Part shown: piece after piece, positions 1-7,373 of the stretch | How positions within the stretch are numbered: position 1 is the first letter of the stretch | How the letters are laid out: every line of letters starts with the position of its first letter | Source of the DNA: Desulforhopalus sp. | GTDB taxonomy: Bacteria; Desulfobacterota; Desulfobulbia; Desulfobulbales; Desulfocapsaceae | NCBI GenBank assembly: GCA_013139415.1 | Contig: WTAT01000395.1 | Coordinates: 1 to 37,014 of the forward strand | DNA: 37,014 bases | Reading direction: 5' to 3' | Made by a program: the position numbers and the translations under genes | Notes under the pieces: generated by a model | What the model was told of the DNA's origin: nothing | Databases searched by the model: none | The model's input: only the letters and a program-made list of their open reading frames with translations

Positions 1-77
1 TCATTTTCGGCTCTGATGCCCACAAACCAAGTGATGTGGGCAGATATCTTGACACCGTTAACTCACTTTCCCTTTAA
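1..77 (+). CDS. PHP-domain phosphoesterase, C-terminal fragment (histidinol-phosphatase-like)
   Basis: Only the last 25 codons are in the window, reading from base 3 to a TAA at 75-77. The peptide contains FGSDAHKPSDVGRYLD, which matches the last metal-binding segment of PHP-domain proteins (GSDxHxPxxVG), as in HisJ-type histidinol phosphatases and related nucleases. The Asp and His of SDAH would be metal ligands. The rest of the gene lies to the left, so the exact member cannot be named. Its stop codon falls inside the first unit of a 14-bp tandem repeat, and it converges with the HEAT/receiver gene. Confidence 0.6.
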   Translation, partial: IFGSDAHKPSDVGRYLDTVNSLSL

Positions 78-139
78 CAGTCTCCCTTTAACAGTCTCCC
101 TATAACAGTCTCCCTATAACAGTCTCCCTATAGCAGCAA
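70..139. repeat. 14-bp tandem repeat, about five units, spanning two convergent stop codons
   Basis: Five consecutive 14-base units of the form CCCTWTAACAGTCT begin at 70, 84, 98, 112 and 126; the last is diverged. The TAA of the PHP gene lies in unit one and the TAG of the HEAT/receiver gene in unit four. Because 14 is not a multiple of three, a change in copy number would alter the C-terminus of the receiver protein. Confidence 0.85.
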
Positions 140-1730
140 TAAGACTCTTCGAGTTAAACGGCTTATGGACGATTGCGTTAACACCTGCGGTATATGCTTC
201 TTCATTATCCTGGTGCTCATTTTGTGTCGTCACCATAATAATAGGCAGCAATTTTTCCGTATATTTTTCACGAATTCTCTTTGCCAGCTGTATCCCTGTA
301 ATATGAGGCATATTAAGATCTGTGAGAACCATCAGAGGTTTTTCAGTCTGCAGCCACTCCAGTGCAGATGCCGGGAATTCAAAGAGTACTGGATCATAGC
401 CCAGTTCATGTAGCGTTGCTTTATAAATGTTGAGGATCATTCTTGAGTCGTCAACTGCCACAATCTTTGGACGCACGGTCTGCTCTTCATCTCCTCTGAG
501 TTTGTTTGCAAAAGCATTCCTGCCATCCTGTTGCAGGAGTTTATGGTAATGATTTCGAATATCTTTATGGGCGTGGGGGAGATAGAAAAGAGCAAGTTCC
601 TCGAACAATTCGTCATCTGCAAGGTTTAGAAAAATGCTATCAACCTGGGCATTGACGATGATTTTGACAATATGCCGAGCCTCACTTTCCGGACCTCGTA
701 ACAGGTTTTTTATGCCCGCCCCGAGGATTGTCGAAAAATTCTTATCAATTGCCCTGGCTGCGGCAATGCACACATGATCTTCCGAATCGGACAGACCAGC
801 TGTAAGGGTATATGCACCCTTTTTCAGGGGCAGAAGAGCCAGGGCCTCATATGCTGCGAAACGAACATTGGCGTTTTTCGGTTCATTAGTCAGTAATTTT
901 CGAATGGGCACAACCGCGGACTCGTCACCGATATCTCCCAGCACATTCAAGGTATGAATAAGAAAATCGGAATCGTCATGGAGAAGATTCTCGATCAGCA
1001 CCGGTACCGCTTTCGGACCAATTCTGACCAACTTTGATTTAGCAAAGGTTCGCATATGCGCATAATGCGAGCGGATTGTATCATTCAATTTTTCTAGTGA
1101 AATTTGGTCTTGTACTTCGGAAAATATTGAGAGTATCAGGTAGTCGATCTCATTATCCGTTCCCATCCGTTTTGCAAGGCGATGCATAGCTGTAGGAGTG
1201 CCCACCTGTCCAAGAGACTGCACTGCCGCAATAATAAGCTCCCGGTTGGCGGCATAAAGATAGTCAGTCAAGGTGTTAATCGCCAGGGGATCGCCAATGA
1301 ACCCGAGGGTCTCTATGATCAATAGAATTTTAGCTTCATTTTCCGATGTGGTAATTAAGTCGAGCAGAACAGGAGTCGCTTCCTCAAAACGGAGCTCACC
1401 CACCACTCTTATCAATTCCGTTTTGTCACCGATTGTCGTTGAACCGAGAAATTCAACCAATTTTTCAGGATAGGCCAGGAGAATGGAAAGCAGGGTCTCA
1501 CGAATTATGGGCATCTCATCAGCAACCACCATTTGATCTGTCAGGAGATAGATAAAAAGCGGAACGGAAAAATCTGGTTCCGCTCTAGACAGGGTGTACA
1601 GCAAGTGATTGCGTGTCTTCTGGTCCACTTGCTCTAAATGAGCCAAAACAAGTTGTGCCTTGAGTGTATCACCTGTTTTTATATTATCCCGGAGCTCTTC
1701 GATCATATGTTCTGGATTCAATTCAGCCAT
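114..1730 (-). CDS. HEAT-repeat protein with C-terminal CheY-like receiver domain
   Basis: The product is 538 residues. Roughly residues 1-400 are a run of helical repeats of HEAT type, with recurring motifs such as AVPVLIENLLHDD and a following helix; these normally form a protein-binding solenoid. From about residue 422 to the end there is a complete receiver domain: the acidic pair in VDDSR, the phospho-acceptor Asp near 471 in TDLNMP, the Thr in MVTTQ and the Lys in HKPF. No output domain follows, so signalling is probably by a phosphorylation-dependent change in partner binding. The ATG at 1730 was chosen because AAAGGAG lies 6 bases upstream; a TTG 10 codons further up is less likely. 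The partner is unknown. No kinase is adjacent; the nearest is at 5564-7030. Confidence 0.85.
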   Translation of the reverse strand: MAELNPEHMIEELRDNIKTGDTLKAQLVLAHLEQVDQKTRNHLLYTLSRAEPDFSVPLFIYLLTDQMVVADEMPIIRETLLSILLAYPEKLVEFLGSTTIGDKTELIRVVGELRFEEATPVLLDLITTSENEAKILLIIETLGFIGDPLAINTLTDYLYAANRELIIAAVQSLGQVGTPTAMHRLAKRMGTDNEIDYLILSIFSEVQDQISLEKLNDTIRSHYAHMRTFAKSKLVRIGPKAVPVLIENLLHDDSDFLIHTLNVLGDIGDESAVVPIRKLLTNEPKNANVRFAAYEALALLPLKKGAYTLTAGLSDSEDHVCIAAARAIDKNFSTILGAGIKNLLRGPESEARHIVKIIVNAQVDSIFLNLADDELFEELALFYLPHAHKDIRNHYHKLLQQDGRNAFANKLRGDEEQTVRPKIVAVDDSRMILNIYKATLHELGYDPVLFEFPASALEWLQTEKPLMVLTDLNMPHITGIQLAKRIREKYTEKLLPIIMVTTQNEHQDNEEAYTAGVNAIVHKPFNSKSLIAAIGRLL

Positions 1731-1818
1731 AATTGCTCCTTTAATTCCGTTCCTTGCCAAAATTTTCTATCAAAATAAAAACAAATACATCAGAACTGCT
1801 GAACATATAATACTGTAC

Positions 1819-1864
1819 CCCTCTTTATTTACCCCCCTCAAAAAAGCGGGTTAAATAAAGAGGG
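1819..1864 (-). terminator. Strong hairpin downstream of the reductase gene
   Basis: A 13-bp perfect stem (1819-1831 with 1852-1864) encloses a loop that can add further C-G pairs. It lies between the stop of the flavoprotein gene (1933) and the start of the HEAT/receiver gene (1730), where a terminator for the former is expected. No clear U-run follows on the minus strand, so termination is inferred from position and stem strength. Confidence 0.5.
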
Positions 1865-1932
1865 AATGCCTACTCCCAAACCTTTTTGGATAATCGGGCT
1901 TTTCTATGAATCTCAGGCAAGATGTAATTCAA

Positions 1933-3660
1933 TTAGCTTACCGGCAACCATTCGGCCCCCATGCGCTTGATAACATTGAAGCCACCTGGAAGGACTGTAT
2001 TATTTGTTAGCCCGACAGAGTCCAGGAACACTTGTATTTCAAACGATCTGGAACCAGCGTTACAAAAGACAATAAACTTTTTATCTGTCGGTAATTCCAA
2101 ATACCGGTCACGTACCTGATCATATGGTAAAGAATTCCACAGGGAACTACCGAATTGTTCAACAAAAGGAGCAGCCTGCGTTTCATGGCGTACATCCAGT
2201 ACCTGCCAATCTGGATTGCTGGATGGATTAGCCATCCAACTATAAAAATCTTCCATAGTAATTTGCCGCATGCGCTTATCGCAAAGATTATCCGCAATAT
2301 AGGCAGCAGCATTGATTGGATCAATTGCCGAAGAAAAAGGAGGCGAGTAGGCCATTTCAATATTAGCAAAATCATCAATAGTAGCCCCGACACTAAGTGC
2401 CACAGCCGCAGCATCTATTCGAGCGGACAGTGCATCGTTCAGTGGCCCTGTCCCTTGCAAACCAAGAACTTTTCTGGTGCGTTTATCAAAAATCATTTCC
2501 AGACAGATGATGTCCTGACCAGGATAAAAATGTGCGCGATCGGAGGGCGACGAAAGTGAAAAATCAGCATCAAAACCCTCAGCACGAGCGGTCTCAAGAC
2601 TAAGTCCAACCGACCCCACAGAGAGCTCAAATGCCTTGACAATAAAGCTGGCGACGCCACCTTTAAACACAGAAGGGATACCGGCTATATTATTGGCGGC
2701 CACCCGTCCTTCTCTGTTGGCCATACTGCCAAATGGAGCCACAAAACGTTTCCCGGATACCAGGTGGATAATATCAACACAATCGCCGGCCGAGTATATA
2801 TCGGGATCGGAGGTCTGCATCCGCTCATTGACAACGATCCCGCCGGAGGCTGACACCAAGAGACCAGCATCTTTGGCAAGTTTGGAGCGTGGCCTGACCC
2901 CAACCGCCATTATCACCATATCGGCATCAATTGTCCGTTTTCCTGTTCGAACAGCAACTACCTTGCCGTCCTGTACAACAATTTCTTCAGCTGCTTCTCC
3001 CAGATGCACGTCAATACTGTGATCGCGAAGATGTTTTTCCAGGATTGTCGCCAGCGGCCAGTCAATAATTTTAGGCAACAGCTGGTCCATGTACTCAACG
3101 ATTGAAGTTTCAACGCCCCATAGATCGGTAAGTGCCTCTGCCATTTCAATGCCAATTGCACCACCGCCAATCACCACAGCTTTACCAACCTTCCCCTTGG
3201 CGATCATGTCTTTTATGGCAATTGCCTTATGCAGATCACTGACGGTAAAAACTCCTTCTGCGTCATTTCCCGGGATCGGAGGCACTACCGGCTGACTTCC
3301 TGTGGCGAGCATTAAAGTGTCGTATTCGATCTCAGTTCTCATTCCTGTCTTGAGATCTTCAAGCTGAACCGTCTTATTTTCTCGGTCAATTGACAAAGCA
3401 CGGGTAGAAGTCAAGGTTTTCACTCCCTTTGCCTTGTCGAAAAAGTACTCATCCCGCACCATATGAAAACTTGTTGACCGCAACTCTTTCTCGTCGGCGA
3501 CATCACCTGAAACATAGTAGGGTATACCGCAGCCCCCGTAAGAAATAAGACTGTCCTGGTCGATGACGGTTACCTCAGCATCCGGCATCAGTCGTTTTAA
3601 GCGACACGCTGCTTTGGGACCTGCTGCAACACCCCCTACAATTACTATTCGTTTTCCCAT
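1933..3660 (-). CDS. CoA-disulfide reductase-like FAD/NAD(P)H oxidoreductase fused to a rhodanese domain
   Basis: The product is 575 residues. Residues 1 to about 450 are a pyridine nucleotide-disulfide oxidoreductase: FAD-binding VIVGGVAAG near the start, the single active-site cysteine C44 in SYGGCGIPYY typical of CoA-disulfide reductases, the NAD(P)H-binding VVIGGGAIGIE, and the second FAD motif around IYSAGDCVD. About residues 478-575 form a rhodanese domain with catalytic C533 in CNAGSRS. Characterised relatives with this layout reduce CoA-disulfide, CoA-persulfide or polysulfide, so a role in sulfur or redox metabolism is likely; the substrate is not shown. The ATG at 3660 gives the canonical MGKRIVIVGG start with GGAG upstream; an in-frame GTG four codons earlier is an alternative. 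The gene is monocistronic, followed by a hairpin. Confidence 0.9.
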   Translation of the reverse strand: MGKRIVIVGGVAAGPKAACRLKRLMPDAEVTVIDQDSLISYGGCGIPYYVSGDVADEKELRSTSFHMVRDEYFFDKAKGVKTLTSTRALSIDRENKTVQLEDLKTGMRTEIEYDTLMLATGSQPVVPPIPGNDAEGVFTVSDLHKAIAIKDMIAKGKVGKAVVIGGGAIGIEMAEALTDLWGVETSIVEYMDQLLPKIIDWPLATILEKHLRDHSIDVHLGEAAEEIVVQDGKVVAVRTGKRTIDADMVIMAVGVRPRSKLAKDAGLLVSASGGIVVNERMQTSDPDIYSAGDCVDIIHLVSGKRFVAPFGSMANREGRVAANNIAGIPSVFKGGVASFIVKAFELSVGSVGLSLETARAEGFDADFSLSSPSDRAHFYPGQDIICLEMIFDKRTRKVLGLQGTGPLNDALSARIDAAAVALSVGATIDDFANIEMAYSPPFSSAIDPINAAAYIADNLCDKRMRQITMEDFYSWMANPSSNPDWQVLDVRHETQAAPFVEQFGSSLWNSLPYDQVRDRYLELPTDKKFIVFCNAGSRSFEIQVFLDSVGLTNNTVLPGGFNVIKRMGAEWLPVS

Positions 3661-3833
3661 CCTGTACTCCACTTGTTTATTTTGATATTTTTTCTACAAC
3701 AACGTTTTCAGAAATTAAATTATCACTTATATCGAAAGTACGCTGATGTTTTTGACATATGAACATTATTTATCAAAAAAACTCAAGATGATATAATAAA
3801 GTGCCATACCTTAATCGAGTGTCTTTCCTGAGA

Positions 3834-4631
3834 TTAATCTAATTTAAGGTTATCCAGACGGAGCCTGTGCCGCTCATCAAAAAGAAGCAAGCCAGACATC
3901 CAAATAGCACTCACAACACCAAAACCAGTTCCTGCTGCAATAAGAAACATAATAAGAATTTGATATTTTACCGCTTCAACCGGCGGTGTTCCACCTAATA
4001 TTTGACCGGTCATCATCCCCGGTAAGCTGACCAGGCCTGCTGCCGCCATGGAATTAATTATCGGCATCATGCCAGTCCTCATACAATCACTCCGAATATC
4101 ACGGCTCGCTTCCTGCCAGGTCTGCCCAAGCAGCAGTCGCTGTTCAACCTCACCCCGCCGTCCATGCAATTGATCCGTCATCCTGTCCAAGGCAAGAGAG
4201 ATGCCGGTCATTGTATTGCCAAGAAGCATACCGAGTAGCGGAATGGCGTATTGCGGAGTGTACCAGGGCTCGACACGAATAATGACAAGCAATGCCAGAA
4301 CCGTGACAGAAAAAGAGGAGATGAACATAGCACAGATGCTAATCAAATATCCAGAAAAGCCCAGTATTTTTCGCTTTTGTCTAGCCTGTACTTCCCGGCC
4401 GGCAGCACAGAGCATGACAGTCGACATCAACAACACCAGAAGGAAGCTGCCGCTGGCAAACAAATAGCGGAGTACCAATCCGACAAAAAGGAGCTGGGCA
4501 GTCATCCGGCAGCCCAAAAACAGTATTTTACGCTCAAGTCCAAGGCTGAATATCATGCTGAGAAATGAGAGCAATACTAAAAGGGATGCGGCTATTGCCA
4601 AATCAACACTGCTTAAACTGATGACATCCAT
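3834..4631 (-). CDS. fetB: ABC transporter permease of the FetB/YbbM (UPF0014) family
   Basis: The product is 265 residues with about seven hydrophobic segments and matches the YbbM/FetB family. Family landmarks include IPLLGMLLGNTMTGISLALDR and the GLVSLPGMMTGQILGGTPP stretch. In E. coli FetAB is linked to iron export and oxidative-stress resistance; that role here is inference from family. The ATPase gene lies upstream on the same strand, but about 300 bases separate them, largely a 206-bp palindromic repeat, whereas the pair is usually close or overlapping. The ribosome-binding site is weak. The product should form the inner-membrane channel for the ATPase at 4932-5567. Confidence 0.88.
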   Translation of the reverse strand: MDVISLSSVDLAIAASLLVLLSFLSMIFSLGLERKILFLGCRMTAQLLFVGLVLRYLFASGSFLLVLLMSTVMLCAAGREVQARQKRKILGFSGYLISICAMFISSFSVTVLALLVIIRVEPWYTPQYAIPLLGMLLGNTMTGISLALDRMTDQLHGRRGEVEQRLLLGQTWQEASRDIRSDCMRTGMMPIINSMAAAGLVSLPGMMTGQILGGTPPVEAVKYQILIMFLIAAGTGFGVVSAIWMSGLLLFDERHRLRLDNLKLD

Positions 4632-4650
4632 CGCTTCACCGGAGAGGACG

Positions 4651-4856
4651 TTTAGTGCATTACTCCAGATTTCCTGTCATTCAGTTCAATACCCCCTTGA
4701 GGGGTGCTCTTTTTAGTACCCCCTTGAGGGGTATAAAAAACAAGAAATCTGGAGAGTGCATTGAAATTAGAAACTTAAAGTGACCACCAAGGCACTTATA
4801 CCCCTCAAGGGGGTACTGAACTGAGTCCTGGCTTATTTTCCCGTTTACCGGGTTAG
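4651..4856 (+). repeat. Full-length copy of a 206-bp palindromic intergenic repeat
   Basis: This is the same length as, and over 90 % identical by eye to, 34964-35169. It holds three ACCCC-TTGA-GGGGT type hairpins (near 4691-4705, 4718-4731 and, inverted, 4800-4814). An outer inverted repeat pairs CCAGATTTC (from 4665) with GAAATCTGG (from 4743), and TCAGTTCA (4681) pairs with TGAACTGA further down. It ends in CCCGTTTACCGGGTTAG. It carries no reading frame and sits between fetA and fetB. Confidence 0.9.
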
Positions 4857-4931
4857 AACCTTACAAATTCTCTTTCTGCATTTGAGGGTACTTTGAAAAT
4901 TTTACAGCAGGCACTCAGCAGCGCTCGATAT

Positions 4932-5567
4932 TCAGGGTTTACCACTGATTCGTGTCATTTCGTAGAGACCGTTCTGCTCCATCCGAAATTCTCTGGTCGC
5001 CACTCTTCCAAGTTGCTCTGGATCATGACTCACCCACACTATTGCCGGCCTATTGAGCTGGCGATAATGTTCTATAAATTCTTCCATAAGCCCGGTATGA
5101 TACTTATCAAGACCTGAGCTGGGTTCATCAAGCAACAAGACAGTCGGTCTGTTATGCAGGGCCCGCAACAGGGCTAATCGCTGGCGCTCTCCCGTGGAAA
5201 GACGGCTCACTTGCCAGTTCAACACCTCCACATCAAGACCGAGGAGCGCACAATTCTCGTGAAGAAAAGGCGTCTGAGCTGATACAGGAAAATGATCGCC
5301 CGCCCTGTCATACCACCAACATGAATCGGCCGGCACCATGGTAACTTTTGCTCGCCATTGGGTTGGGGAGAAAGCACTACTTCGGATACCCTCCAACAGT
5401 ATTTCTCCACCGGCTGGAATGAGATCAGTTATCGCCCTAAATAACTGCGTCTTGCCTATCCCCGATCTTCCGGTTAAACCAACACATTCTCCTTTTTCCA
5501 CCGAAAATGAGTAAGGGCCCTTATCAAGAAAAGTAACATTTCTGGCACAGAGGTGCATATCACTCAT
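4932..5567 (-). CDS. fetA: ABC transporter ATP-binding protein, FetA/YbbL-like
   Basis: The product is 211 residues, a single ABC nucleotide-binding domain. It has Walker A GRSGIGKT at 33-40, the ABC signature LSTGE at 123-127, Walker B LLLDEP at 144-149, and the switch histidine in WVSHDPEQ. Length and the downstream UPF0014 permease identify it as the FetA partner. Its ATG overlaps the stop of the histidine kinase gene by four bases (ATGA), implying translational coupling to the kinase. It would energise metal efflux by the permease; the substrate is inferred from the family. Confidence 0.85.
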   Translation of the reverse strand: MSDMHLCARNVTFLDKGPYSFSVEKGECVGLTGRSGIGKTQLFRAITDLIPAGGEILLEGIRSSAFSPTQWRAKVTMVPADSCWWYDRAGDHFPVSAQTPFLHENCALLGLDVEVLNWQVSRLSTGERQRLALLRALHNRPTVLLLDEPSSGLDKYHTGLMEEFIEHYRQLNRPAIVWVSHDPEQLGRVATREFRMEQNGLYEMTRISGKP

Positions 5568-7030
5568 GTTGCCTGGGGTAGGGTTAGAGTGAAAGTAGTC
5601 CCCTTCTCTTCTTCACTCTGCACCGCGATCTCGGCATCGTGACTGTCGATTATAGTCCTTGTTATAGCCAGCCCCAAACCGGTTCCCTTATTTTTGTCAG
5701 TAAAAAAAGGTGTGAATATCTGTCCAATCTTTTCTGGTGACATGCCGACCCCCGTATCCCTGATTGCCAGTTCAATGCCTCCTGACTGGGAACGACATGT
5801 ACTCACCTGCAACTGACCGTTTTCTGTCATTGCCTGCAAACTATTCACTAAAATATTTAACAGGGCACGATAAAAAAGGTCCTGGTCTAGATTGGCTTTA
5901 GGTAGATCGGGAGCAAGATCAGTTATCAATTCTATCTGCTGACGCTTTAGTTCGTGTGACAGAAAGTCGAGCACTTTCCTGACGACCTGGTTCACGCTGG
6001 ACGGTTTTAGATAAGCCTTCTGTGGTCTGGCGAAGTCGAGAAACTCAACCACTATATTGTTTAACCGCACCGTCTCGTCAACCACTATTTTTGCTAGATG
6101 TTCATTGCCAGGTGCTAATTTTGCAATTCGTTTTTCCAATATTTCCGCTGTGCTGCGAACAATTCCCAAGGGACTTTTTATCTCATGGCTCACTGTTGCA
6201 ACCATTTTTCCGAGGTGAACCAGTCTTTCTGCCTGATTAAGCTTTTCTTCGAGTCGCAAGCGTTCGACCGCTCTCTTCTCAATTATTTCGCCTGCCCGCG
6301 ACACAATGGATCGCAACACCAGGAAAAGTATGGACATAACCACACTGGAGACAACTATAATCCTCCCTTGAAACTTAATGATATTTGTATAGTTTCGTGA
6401 CAGATCTTTTTCGATTTCAATGACCCCCATAATTATATCCCCCCCCTCACCATCACGACGTACTTGACGAAAAGGAATAAAGGTCTTCAATATACACTCC
6501 ACCTGGGTGGTGATGTGCATAAGACTCAGAACCGACCCGCTATAGGTCAGTCGTGAATTGGGGATCCCAACCAGGGCTTTAAAATATTCCGCCTCCCCCA
6601 TCTCCTTTTTGCCGACAAGCTCAGGTATGGTCGAATAGGAGATGATATTCATACTTGAATCGAAAATGGTTACTGAATCAATCTTCAAACCTTGGGTAAC
6701 CCCTTTGATAATCCCATCAAGCAGTTCAAACTGTTCGGGTTTTCGCAGAGCGATACCACCATAACGGATAACTGCCGGGAGAACAAAGCGCCTGAAAACC
6801 TGTTGGTTAATGTTTTCAGCAAGCAGGAGAGAGTACTCCTCGTTTTGCTCCAGCATAATTTTTCGGGCGTTGTTTGAGATAATCCAGGAAAGCAGAAGGG
6901 TGAACACCAGGATGGCAGCAAAACTGGAGAAAGAAAAATATTTGACCAGCTTAAAGGACTCAAGCCCGGCTCTTACCTTCTCTTTCCGGATCGAATCAAG
7001 AACCGGATCCGTCTCATCCCCTTTAGTCAT
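5564..7030 (-). CDS. Membrane sensor histidine kinase upstream of the FetAB genes
   Basis: The product is 488 residues. Transmembrane segments lie at about 32-52 and 223-240 and enclose a periplasmic sensor region of roughly 170 residues. A cytoplasmic HisKA domain follows with H282 in the H-box SHEIKSPLG, then a HATPase domain with N396 in LNILVNS, the G1 box DTGVGM (425-430), the F box FTPFFTDK and the G2 box GTGLGLA. It resembles NtrB/ZraS-type kinases. No response regulator is next to it, so it is an orphan kinase in the window. The stop overlaps the fetA start by four bases. The ATG at 7030 has GGGAG upstream. The ligand is unknown; a metal or redox cue is a guess from the linked transporter. 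Confidence 0.9.
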   Translation of the reverse strand: MTKGDETDPVLDSIRKEKVRAGLESFKLVKYFSFSSFAAILVFTLLLSWIISNNARKIMLEQNEEYSLLLAENINQQVFRRFVLPAVIRYGGIALRKPEQFELLDGIIKGVTQGLKIDSVTIFDSSMNIISYSTIPELVGKKEMGEAEYFKALVGIPNSRLTYSGSVLSLMHITTQVECILKTFIPFRQVRRDGEGGDIIMGVIEIEKDLSRNYTNIIKFQGRIIVVSSVVMSILFLVLRSIVSRAGEIIEKRAVERLRLEEKLNQAERLVHLGKMVATVSHEIKSPLGIVRSTAEILEKRIAKLAPGNEHLAKIVVDETVRLNNIVVEFLDFARPQKAYLKPSSVNQVVRKVLDFLSHELKRQQIELITDLAPDLPKANLDQDLFYRALLNILVNSLQAMTENGQLQVSTCRSQSGGIELAIRDTGVGMSPEKIGQIFTPFFTDKNKGTGLGLAITRTIIDSHDAEIAVQSEEEKGTTFTLTLPQAT

Positions 7031-7230
7031 TGTCTGGTCTCCCGGGGAGATAATGATTCAGCTTACTTCTCAGGTACATACACCGACCATCTTGGTTACA
7101 CTGCGGGCAGTCGATTGAGGGTCATCGACAAAACTGTTGGCGGAAAAGTTAAAATCACCTCTTTTCAGGATCTTCCGTAGGAAATAGAGCTTGAAAAACG
7201 GCTTAATGATCCTCTTTCCTATTCAAGCCC

Positions 7231-7342
7231 TTAATGCCTTACACCTGAAAACCTGTCACTCTTTTTAGTACCCCCTTGAGGGGTGTTCAGTTCAATACCC
7301 CCTCGGGGGGGTACTAAAAAGAGTACCCCCTTGTGGGGTGTT
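7231..7342 (+). repeat. Diverged partial copy of the palindromic repeat, downstream of ftsZ
   Basis: The start (TTAATGCCTTACACC) matches the 5' part of the 206-bp copies, followed by three GGGGT-type hairpins. A perfect 15-bp inverted repeat pairs 7261-7275 with 7307-7321 (CTTTTTAGTACCCCC and its complement). It begins just past the ftsZ stop, so it may also act as a terminator of the dcw cluster. The CCCGTTTACCGGGG end is absent. Confidence 0.75.
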
Positions 7343-7373
7343 AATGATCTACTTGTATTCTTAGGCGGGCTTT

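Noticed and set aside
4690-4815. GGGGTA repeats considered as a CRISPR array or telomere-like repeat
   Set aside because: Units are short, differently oriented and irregularly spaced; they are hairpin arms of one element repeated elsewhere.
7070-7222. Minus-strand frame of 50 codons just upstream of the histidine kinase
   Set aside because: It ends in a plausible-looking peptide but has no start codon before its last six codons and no recognised family; it may be a remnant or chance.
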